Of a DNA stretch of 5,200 bases, positions 1 through 5,152 are shown in pieces. Origin of the DNA: Deltaproteobacteria bacterium (GTDB taxonomy: Bacteria; Desulfobacterota; DSM-4660; Desulfatiglandales; Desulfatiglandaceae); contig JAGHEC010000462.1 in the NCBI GenBank assembly GCA_021159525.1, positions 1-5,200 on the forward strand. Reading direction: 5' to 3'. A program made the position numbers and the translations under genes. The stretch's first letter is position 1. Each line of letters begins with the position of its first letter. A model generated the notes under the pieces. That model was given only the letters and a program-made list of their open reading frames with translations. It was not told the DNA's origin and ran no database searches.

Positions 1-2934
1 CTTCTTAACTATCCCCTGTTCGAGCAGGATATTGACGCTGCCGGTAAGGCTCGATATCAGCTCCTCTCTGCGGGTTCCCCTGGCGAACAGAAACGCCTCC
101 AGGGTCACCAGGCCCTCCCCTCGGGATGTAATAAAATCGAAGGCCGGCGGGAGTTCCTGCAACGGCTGTTGGATCATATCGATATACCACGAGAAGAGCT
201 TCTCAGGGGCCTCTCCCCGTTTCACATGCCCGCTCAGAAGCAGGTATCCATGGTCCCATGCCAGGCTGGATCGGCTGATATAGAGGTCGCCCGACCTCAG
301 GGCCCATGCCATATGGATAGGACCGCATGGGAAGCCTTCCCATTGGCCCTTTGGCGCGGTTAGCTCCAGATGAAGATCCGATTTTTTCATGAAGCCCGTC
401 ACGGCCTCCTGCCAACCGCCACTGGCCGACAACCCGGCAGAGGGAAGGCTGTCGCCCGCTTTGCCCGGGCCTTTCTTGAAATAATTGATTATTTCAGGAG
501 AGACAAGGTCAGAGAAATGCAGAAAATCGGAATGGATAGTCGCTTCCCCCCGAATCCCGTCCCATCCTTTTAGGTTCGCCTCCACGTGCAGCGGGGTCTT
601 TCCCAGTTTCAGATCAAGGGAATTGATGAAAAGATCTTTTCCTTTGAATGCCACGGCCAAACTCCCGTCTTCGACCGCAAGGGGGAACTCGCCCGCAGAA
701 AAAGATAGATCAGTCCCGTTTGCCTCGCCGTTTGCCACAATCGTCTCAGGCCGCGACCTGAATCCCTCGATAGCCGCCTCAAAGCCAAGGGCGCCTTTGG
801 CCGTCAAACTACCCTTTTTAAAGCGGATCCCCAAGTCCTGCAACCGGAGATTCCGGCTGGTGGTATTGAGATGGAACCACCCTTCTTTTGTCAGGTCGTA
901 TGTGCCGGCCAGTTCAAGCCCTGATTCACCCGAGGAACAGGTGACCCGAGAGAGAATCAACCGTTTTCCAGGTTCGATTCGGCCGCTGAAGGCCAGGTCC
1001 GCACCCTTGACAAAAGGCGCAACGGTCATGGATGGGGTTTCAAAAGAGGCTCCTCTTGGGTCCAGGTTTCCCTGAAAGCGCCAATCGTTAATCTCTTTGG
1101 CAAGGGTCAACCGACACGGAACCGGGCCTCTGAAAAACAGGCGGGAACCAAGATCCGGATAAAACCGGTTGATCAGTTCCATCATGTCTGCCTGCCCAAC
1201 CATTCGGACCGCACCGGTCTCCCACGATTGCCCGATCTCGCCCACAGCCTCCACCTCAGACCTCCCCCACCGGCCTTTTGCTGCAAAGTCCCTTTTTGGG
1301 CCATCCACGATCAGTCTTGCCTCTTTCAGGAACACTGGGAAGATCAATCCCGCACTGCTGCCCACAGCACAATCTTTGAAGATAAGGCCGGCTTTCAGGA
1401 GCCTGGGAGAGGGCCAGCCCTTTTCATACCCTATCTCCACGGTTCCCTCGACCCATCCTGTAGCTGAGGAAAATCTCTCGATCTGGGTGCGCATGTTATC
1501 AGGAACCAGGGGAATATCCTTCTGCTGCATCAGATCCTGAATCCGGAGGGATGCGGTCGCGGTCACACGGAGATCGGGGATGCCGTCATAGAGGCTCTTG
1601 ACCAGAAGGGTTCCCTCCTGAATGGCCGAGTCCCTGAAATGGCCCGTGACGCAGGACACGCAGAGACTGCCCTTTTCTATCGAGACCTTCCCGCAAACCC
1701 TTTCCACGGGGATGATGTCGTAATTCCCAAAGGCAGTCAGATCTGTGCAGGTGAGCTGCAACAGGAGCGCCCCCGCGTTCTCCGACATATCCAGATCCCC
1801 GATCTCATGGAGGGTTCCGTTCAGAGAGAAGCGGTCTACACGCACACGGCCGCCTGAAAAGATGGGAAAAAGCGAGGTATCGACCCACGAAGATACCAGG
1901 GATGATGGAAAGATCCTCCGGAACGTCTCCACTGTCATGGCATCGGCTGTCACATTCAGGTCGAGATGAGGATCGCTCCTGTTTTTGAAATCAAGTCTTG
2001 AACGAACGTTCAGGGCAAATCCGGGACCCTTCACCTGAAAGGACGGAACATCAAGCGCTGATTCTGAAAAAGAGGCCTTAAAGGGAACATCAAGCCTGTC
2101 AAAGGAAAAGGATTTCGCATCGCCTTCATCGCTGATAGCGAAGTCAACGCCCTTCATGGCGATCTCACCTGTTGCCGCAATGCCTGCCCTGAGAGCTCCC
2201 TCGACCGTCAATTGCATATCTGCAGTCCCTTTTCTTACTGGCACATCTGGAAGGCGGATGTTCGACAGGGGAATGCCAAAGGCGCTTGCCTTCATATGAC
2301 CGGACGGTCCGGATGCAGGGTCCGCAGCAATATGCCCCGTTATAGAGAAAGGGAATGCGTCTCCCTGCCACTCGATGTTTCCGCTGACCGCGGCGTGAAA
2401 TGCAACCGGATCGCCGGCCATTCGGGACAGGGTGAGAGAAAGGGAGCTTAATCCCAAGGGCACGCCTGCCACTGAAACCCGGCCCCGCTCCACGAGCACG
2501 CGGGGAAAGCCGGCCAGGATTTTGAGCGGGATCTCCTCAAGAAGCGGGTCCCATCCGGAGGCGGAACAGGAAGACCCGCGGCCGTCTATCCGGATCCGGG
2601 GATCCTCAAGGGCCAGAAGGGTAGGAACAACCTCTCCCCGAAGCAATTGAGGCAGGGAAAGGGTGATCCGGATTTTGGATGCGGTCAGTCCCGGTCCACC
2701 ATCGGACGTGCGGAGCTCAAGATTGCAGGCCCGAATCCCGATCCCTTTCCAGAAAAGAAACTGGATCTGCTCTGCATGGACGTCAATCCCTGTCCTTTCC
2801 GAAAGGCGCTTGAGCAGGTAGTTTTGAACCCCTGGCCGATAGATCAGCGAATGGAGAAGGAGGATTGATCCGCAACACAAAAGGAAAAGGAGCAATGTTA
2901 AGAAAAGGATAGGCCTTAGATGTCTGAATGCCAT
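1..2934 (-). CDS. AsmA/YhdP-like envelope protein, C-terminus cut by window edge
   Basis: The frame starts at the ATG at 2934 and stays open for 978 codons to position 1, so the C-terminus lies outside the window. The N-terminus (MAFRHLRPILFLTLLLFLL...) has one strongly hydrophobic segment at about residues 8-31, a signal anchor placing the rest in the periplasm. The remainder is a long run of alternating hydrophobic/polar beta strands with recurrent 'GxxxLxL' and 'I..G.V.V' patterns. About residues 340-375 (FRRIFPSSLVSSWVDTSL, then GGRVRVDRFSLNGTL) resemble the DUF3971 region of YhdP-like proteins. The last residues in the window (SLTGSVNILLEQGIVKK) look like the beginning of an AsmA C-terminal domain. 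Members of this superfamily form beta-groove proteins implicated in moving phospholipids between inner and outer membranes; the cargo here is unknown. The start overlaps the upstream Nudix gene by 19 bases and has only a weak GAG two bases before ATG, suggesting translational coupling. Typical relatives are roughly 1000-1300 residues, so most of the gene is present. Confidence 0.85.
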   Translation of the reverse strand, partial: MAFRHLRPILFLTLLLFLLCCGSILLLHSLIYRPGVQNYLLKRLSERTGIDVHAEQIQFLFWKGIGIRACNLELRTSDGGPGLTASKIRITLSLPQLLRGEVVPTLLALEDPRIRIDGRGSSCSASGWDPLLEEIPLKILAGFPRVLVERGRVSVAGVPLGLSSLSLTLSRMAGDPVAFHAAVSGNIEWQGDAFPFSITGHIAADPASGPSGHMKASAFGIPLSNIRLPDVPVRKGTADMQLTVEGALRAGIAATGEIAMKGVDFAISDEGDAKSFSFDRLDVPFKASFSESALDVPSFQVKGPGFALNVRSRLDFKNRSDPHLDLNVTADAMTVETFRRIFPSSLVSSWVDTSLFPIFSGGRVRVDRFSLNGTLHEIGDLDMSENAGALLLQLTCTDLTAFGNYDIIPVERVCGKVSIEKGSLCVSCVTGHFRDSAIQEGTLLVKSLYDGIPDLRVTATASLRIQDLMQQKDIPLVPDNMRTQIERFSSATGWVEGTVEIGYEKGWPSPRLLKAGLIFKDCAVGSSAGLIFPVFLKEARLIVDGPKRDFAAKGRWGRSEVEAVGEIGQSWETGAVRMVGQADMMELINRFYPDLGSRLFFRGPVPCRLTLAKEINDWRFQGNLDPRGASFETPSMTVAPFVKGADLAFSGRIEPGKRLILSRVTCSSGESGLELAGTYDLTKEGWFHLNTTSRNLRLQDLGIRFKKGSLTAKGALGFEAAIEGFRSRPETIVANGEANGTDLSFSAGEFPLAVEDGSLAVAFKGKDLFINSLDLKLGKTPLHVEANLKGWDGIRGEATIHSDFLHFSDLVSPEIINYFKKGPGKAGDSLPSAGLSASGGWQEAVTGFMKKSDLHLELTAPKGQWEGFPCGPIHMAWALRSGDLYISRSSLAWDHGYLLLSGHVKRGEAPEKLFSWYIDMIQQPLQELPPAFDFITSRGEGLVTLEAFLFARGTRREELISSLTGSVNILLEQGIVKK

Positions 2935-3398
2935 TGCTCGAAGTAGTCGGCCAAGATTTTTGAGTGGTCAAAGGCCAGAGGCACGGGGAGGGAGCCGCGA
3001 TGAAAAATCCCGATCTCCACGGCGTCGTCAGCGGCCTTGGGCACCCCGTCTGCCCTGGCCACAAAGACAACCGAGATGGTGTGATGACGCGGGTCCCGCA
3101 AGGGATCCGAATAGGCCCCCAGTTGATACAGGAGTTCCACCTCCAGGGACGTCTCCTCCAAGGCCTCTCTCCTGGCCGCTGATTCCAGGCTTTCCCCGTA
3201 ATCCACAAACCCGCCCGGCATGGCCCAGCCGGGAGGAGGGTTTTTCCGGCGGATCAGGACGATAAAGGGCCCTGAATCCGAGATATCCGTCCCCACATGA
3301 CGGGGCTCAAGTTCGATGATAATATCAACAGTGGGAAAGGGGTTGCGGTATTTGTAGACCATGTTCCCGCAGTGGGGACAAACAATCCAGTCTTTCAT
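2916..3398 (-). CDS. Nudix hydrolase (ADP-ribose pyrophosphatase-like)
   Basis: This encodes 160 residues from the ATG at 3398. The Nudix box lies at residues 63-85: G63, E69, then R77-E78-A79-L80-E81-E82, the metal-binding REUXEE core. It is preceded by the usual GWAMPGGFVDYGE signature at about 57-69. The family hydrolyses nucleoside diphosphates linked to another moiety; 'AYSDPLRDPRHHTISVVFVA' at about 95-114 is typical of ADP-ribose/NADH-pyrophosphatase-like members, but the substrate cannot be assigned. Two oddities: the box Gly near the end is Ser84, and the N-terminus has CPHCG (residues 7-11), half of a zinc ribbon, with no second CxxC visible. An in-frame TTG at 3425 would add nine residues and abut the upstream stop, but MKDWIVCPHCGN is the more natural start. 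The RBS is weak (TTAGAG about 6 bases upstream). The TAA stop (2916-2918) lies inside the AsmA-like gene, indicating one operon. Whether the Nudix protein is functionally linked to envelope transport is unknown. Confidence 0.88.
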   Translation of the reverse strand: MKDWIVCPHCGNMVYKYRNPFPTVDIIIELEPRHVGTDISDSGPFIVLIRRKNPPPGWAMPGGFVDYGESLESAARREALEETSLEVELLYQLGAYSDPLRDPRHHTISVVFVARADGVPKAADDAVEIGIFHRGSLPVPLAFDHSKILADYFEQWHSDI

Positions 3399-3575
3399 GA
3401 TATACTCTAATCCGGGAGACGCCAATCAAAACGCGGGCTCCCTGCTCTGACAGGTTTCAAGCGGCTCTCCAACAGTCATGCCAAGTCCCCGGTGTGCGGC
3501 CATCCGTCTCGAAGACCCCTTAACCGTAAGCACCGGATCATTCCAGTAAATGTAGTAATGCTTAACCGGTTTTCC

Positions 3576-3614
3576 CTGCCCGCAGTGCTTAAAGCACAGC
3601 TTTTGCAGGCGGGT
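3576..3614 (+). repeat. 39-bp inverted repeat, left copy (in-frame insertion in the minus-strand gene)
   Basis: This is a perfect reverse complement of 3861-3899; one more base on the outer side (3575/3900) also pairs. It contains the hyphenated palindrome GTGCTT-A-AAGCAC and has CCCGC near one end and GCGGG near the other, so a single copy can fold. On the minus strand it encodes TRLQKLCFKHCGQ (residues 162-174 of the broken gene), exactly 13 codons on codon boundaries with no stop. The spacer between the copies is 246 bp, also a multiple of three. Confidence 0.9.
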
Positions 3615-3860
3615 GCAATCATAGATTCGTTCATAGCGTTTGCCCATTTTTGAGGCGAGTTCTCTGCATACGAAGGTTCTGACAGGCTCTTTATCGGTGA
3701 GGATGCAATAGACATGGTTCCCTTTGGCGTCAAAGGAATTGGCGTATTTCTTTTCCACGAACCTCAGCTTTGCGCCGTCGGTGCCCCCGCCTTCCGAAGG
3801 CCACCAGTGGATGGGAATATTCCTCTTCCGGGCCAGTTTTTGAATATGAGCATTGAGCTG

Positions 3861-3899
3861 ACCCGCCTGCAAAAGCTGTGCTTTAAGCACTGCGGGCAG
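3861..3899 (-). repeat. 39-bp inverted repeat, right copy (opposite orientation)
   Basis: This is identical to the left copy when read on the minus strand, with 39 of 39 bases matching. It encodes LPAVLKAQLLQAG (residues 67-79 of the broken gene), again 13 whole codons. The orientation relative to the host gene is opposite to that of the left copy, so the element is open in this phase on both of its strands. A 7-base TTAACCG lies just outside both copies on the same side of the element (3562-3568 plus strand; 3902-3908 minus strand). Confidence 0.9.
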
Positions 3900-4188
3900 G
3901 TCGGTTAATATTCTCATAACGCCGTTGGACAGCCGTCTGAACCCCAGGCTTCGGAGAAGCCTGACCACCCCTGCGGGGAAAAACAGGAAGAGAATATATC
4001 CCCTGATAATAACTCGATCGAAGCAAAAATATTTAAACTTGATATTTTTTGAAAACTGTTGAAGAAATGAATTGTTTATGGGTGTTTCTCCGGTCAATGA
4101 TAGTTTGCAAACGATTCATACCGGATTACCCATGAAAAATCAATTCAAAGACAGATTTAGGGGGGTGTGATCTACGCTCCCCAGTTAA

Positions 4189-4306
4189 AGGCAGGGGGCT
4201 AAAGGACGTCAAGATGGCAATATAAGGACAATTACTCCTTATCAATCAATATCCGGGAATTGCCCCGGCTGAAAATATTAACCATCATGTCATTAGCCCT
4301 CTGCCT
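4189..4306. repeat. Long imperfect inverted repeat with a central hairpin (MITE-like or structured RNA)
   Basis: The outer arms AGGCAGGGGGCTAA (4189-4202) and TTAGCCCTCTGCCT (4293-4306) are reverse complements at 13 of 14 positions. With small gaps the pairing continues inward: GGAC....GATGG at 4204-4217 against the complement of CCATCATGTC at 4282-4291, and nearby AATA against TATT. A perfect 7-bp stem ATAAGGA/TCCTTAT with a 7-nt loop sits at 4222-4242. A further small hairpin, CCGGG/CCCGG, lies at 4253-4268. No T-run follows, so it is not an ordinary terminator. No clear target duplication is visible. Confidence 0.5.
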
Positions 4307-4361
4307 ATAGCCCCTTTCGGAACTTTAGTTTGGTACTGCACCTGACCCCCTTATGCGCCAG

Positions 4362-4432
4362 ATGAACCAAATGAACCAAACCAACCAGACGGAATCGTTT
4401 CTCGCGTTTCTCGCCTTCGCCCCTTTCTCGCT
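4362..4432 (+). repeat. 9-bp-periodic tract: ATGAACCAA units followed by TTTCTCGCN units
   Basis: ATGAACCAA occurs twice in perfect tandem (4362-4379) and grades into ACCAACCAGAC. About ten bases later, CTCGC occurs at 4401, 4410 and 4427, each preceded by TTT; the first two are 9 bp apart. The same two sequence flavours reappear downstream of the MarR-type gene. The tract lies just upstream of the promoter at 4454-4482. Confidence 0.6.
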
Positions 4433-4453
4433 CTCAACCACCCACATTTTATC

Positions 4454-4482
4454 TTGACAACCAACCCCAATAAAGTTAAAAA
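4454..4482 (+). promoter_or_regulatory. Sigma-70-like promoter of the MarR-type gene
   Basis: A perfect -35 hexamer TTGACA at 4454-4459 is followed, after a 17-bp spacer, by TAAAAA at 4477-4482 (four of six matches to TATAAT, including the first two bases). The predicted start of transcription would be near 4488-4490, only a few bases before the ATG at 4492. The transcript would then have almost no leader. Confidence 0.6.
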
Positions 4483-4497
4483 GTTCATCCCATGAAC
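4483..4497. promoter_or_regulatory. Palindrome over the MarR-type start codon, candidate operator
   Basis: GTTCAT-CCC-ATGAAC is a perfect 6+3+6 inverted repeat directly downstream of the -10 element. It spans the predicted transcription start and the start codon. MarR-family dimers commonly bind short palindromes overlapping their own promoters, so autorepression is a natural reading; binding itself is inferred. Confidence 0.45.
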
Positions 4498-4875
4498 ACC
4501 TACGAGCAGGGGATACGCTACCGCCTCCTCAAGATCCTGAGCGAAGACTCCTCCCTCACCCAGAGGGAGATGTCGCGTCGCATGGGCATATCCTTAGGGA
4601 AACTCAACTATTGTCTCACAGAGCTTGCCAAGAGGGGATTCGTGAAGATCCATCGTTTCAAGGATTCCTCCAACAAGACCAAGTATATGTATCTGTTGAC
4701 CCCCAGGGGTATGGAAGAGAAGACCCGTGTGGCCATGAGTTTTCTCAAGAGCAAGGTGAAGGAGTACGAGGAGATAAAGAGGCAAATCAAGGAACTGAGC
4801 GTGGAGATTGAAGGGAAGGACGGGGAGGGTATTTTTTCAGAGGAAGTGCTGGAGGCCCTGGACGGAGTATCCTGA
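4492..4875 (+). CDS. MarR-family EPS-associated transcriptional regulator
   Basis: This encodes 127 residues. A winged helix-turn-helix fills the first 70: helices around IRYRLLKILSED (8-19) and LTQREMSRRMG (22-32), the recognition helix SLGKLNYCLTELAKRGF (35-51), and a wing ending in the TKYMYLLTPRGMEEK motif (63-77). A charged, probably coiled-coil helix follows (about 80-108, LKSKVKEYEEIKRQIKELS), then a short acidic tail. This order and the 'S.GK.NYCL..L...G.VK...F.....K..Y.YLLTP.G..EK' pattern match the family named MarR_EPS (TIGR04176), which accompanies exopolysaccharide and exosortase-type loci. Most members are a little shorter, with a shorter tail. The ATG at 4492 is supported by the N-terminal family fit, but no Shine-Dalgarno precedes it, and the promoter lies so close that the mRNA may be leaderless. 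It probably binds DNA as a dimer. Its targets are not in the window; a polysaccharide cluster to the right is expected by precedent. Confidence 0.87.
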   Translation: MNTYEQGIRYRLLKILSEDSSLTQREMSRRMGISLGKLNYCLTELAKRGFVKIHRFKDSSNKTKYMYLLTPRGMEEKTRVAMSFLKSKVKEYEEIKRQIKELSVEIEGKDGEGIFSEEVLEALDGVS

Positions 4876-4920
4876 AAGTTTAGCGGGGTATGTATTTTTA
4901 CAAAAAAGCTAATGATAAAA

Positions 4921-4953
4921 TTCGGTTACACCATTCATTCCCCTGTAACCGAA
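4921..4953 (-). terminator. 10-bp perfect hairpin, terminator-like only on the minus strand
   Basis: TTCGGTTACA and TGTAACCGAA form a perfect 10-bp stem with a 13-nt loop, 45 bases after the MarR-type stop. On the plus strand no T-run follows (GGAGCGG), so as a terminator for that gene it would be atypical. On the minus strand the stem is followed by TTTTATC and, slightly later, TTTTTT, the usual arrangement for stopping leftward transcription. A protein-binding operator is an alternative. Confidence 0.4.
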
Positions 4954-4979
4954 GGAGCGGAGCAGTGCCCCTTAACCCC

Positions 4980-5058
4980 TTCTCGCTTTTCTCGCTCGTC
5001 TCGCTGACGTGTTTGTCGCAGATTGACACACCAGATCAACCAAACCAAGCAGATAAAC
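4980..5058 (+). repeat. 9-bp-periodic tract: CTCGCT units followed by CAGATCAAC/CAAACCAAG-like units
   Basis: CTCGCT occurs at 4982, 4991 and 5000, exactly 9 bp apart. From 5032 the A/C-rich stretch can be read as successive 9-mers CAGATCAAC, CAAACCAAG, CAGATAAAC, GAAACCCAT. These match in style the tract at 4362-4432, but the two flavours are in the reverse order, so the pair brackets the MarR-type gene. Confidence 0.55.
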
Positions 5059-5125
5059 GAAACCCATCCCCCATTTCACATAGAGCAGGAAAAAATGGCA
5101 AAACTAACATTAGGCTTTTGTCATG

Positions 5126-5152
5126 AAAAACGTTAGAAAAATTTACGTTTTT
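5126..5152 (+). terminator. A/T-rich hairpin with T-run, weak terminator candidate
   Basis: AAAAACGT and ACGTTTTT form an 8-bp stem with an 11-nt loop, and the second arm runs into one further T. The stem has only two G/C pairs, so it would be weak. It could end the MarR-type transcript about 250 bases after the stop codon, or it could simply be A/T-rich promoter-region sequence. Confidence 0.25.

Larger units (their letters stand above)
3426..4097 (-). pseudogene. Truncated conserved protein of unknown function with two in-frame 13-codon insertions
   Basis: The open frame is 223 codons from a TTG at 4097; the first in-frame ATG is only at 3917. Segments that I recognise from memory as a widespread uncharacterised family of about 400 residues are: CFDRVIIRGYI (25-35), PAGVVRLLRSLGF (41-53), IPIHWWPSEGGGTDGAKLRF (94-113), GNHVYCILTDKEPVRTF (126-142) and KPVKHYYIYWNDPVL (176-190). 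After residue 190 similarity ends, and 33 unrelated residues run to a TGA, so the C-terminal half is lost. Residues 67-79 and 162-174 are encoded by two inverted copies of the same 39-bp sequence. Family sequence appears to read straight across once they are removed (MRILTD joins QLNAHIQ; IYDC joins GKPVKHYY). No Shine-Dalgarno precedes the TTG, and an in-frame TGA lies just upstream, so the true start is uncertain. The function is unknown. The gene has the look of a decayed, possibly mobile, insertion next to the Nudix operon; a still-expressed short protein cannot be excluded. Confidence 0.65.
4098..4491. other. Non-coding region between the divergent minus-strand and plus-strand genes
   Basis: There is no credible coding region in either direction. 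A 28-codon minus-strand frame from the ATG at 4119 ends quickly and does not resemble anything. The stretch near 4020-4160, including the start of the broken gene, is A/T-rich and is the likely place for a minus-strand promoter, but no convincing -35/-10 pair can be picked. Further right, the region holds the long inverted repeat at 4189-4306, the 9-bp-periodic tract at 4362-4432 and the promoter of the MarR-type gene, each listed separately. Confidence 0.7.

Noticed and set aside
485..1075. A 196-codon plus-strand open frame, with other plus-strand frames at 1169-1540, 1639-1857 and 1745-1969
   Set aside because: They lie antisense to the continuous 978-codon AsmA-like frame, with basic, serine/proline/arginine-rich compositions typical of shadow frames and no recognisable domain.
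2783..3208. A 141-codon minus-strand frame overlapping the Nudix gene
   Set aside because: It is the +1-type shadow of the Nudix and AsmA-like genes; its Trp/Arg/Pro-rich sequence (RPWRRRPWRWNS) is not protein-like.
2960..3265. Plus-strand frames opposite the Nudix gene
   Set aside because: They are antisense to a clear Nudix coding sequence, and their Arg/Pro-rich composition argues against real proteins.
3945..3963. A perfect 8-bp stem, CAGGCTTC-GGA-GAAGCCTG
   Set aside because: It falls in a segment that looks like conserved coding sequence (VVRLLRSLGF) and has no T-run, so it is probably a by-product of Leu/Arg codons.
4034..4119. A 28-codon minus-strand frame starting at ATG 4119
   Set aside because: It is out of frame with the conserved family segments (FDRVIIRG) and ends within the next 90 bases. 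It could be a decayed original start region, but I cannot support that.
4890..5126. A 78-codon plus-strand frame after the MarR-type gene, with a GGGGT just before its ATG
   Set aside because: Much of it is a translation of the periodic CTCGCT and AACCA repeats and it has no family resemblance, so it is more likely non-coding.
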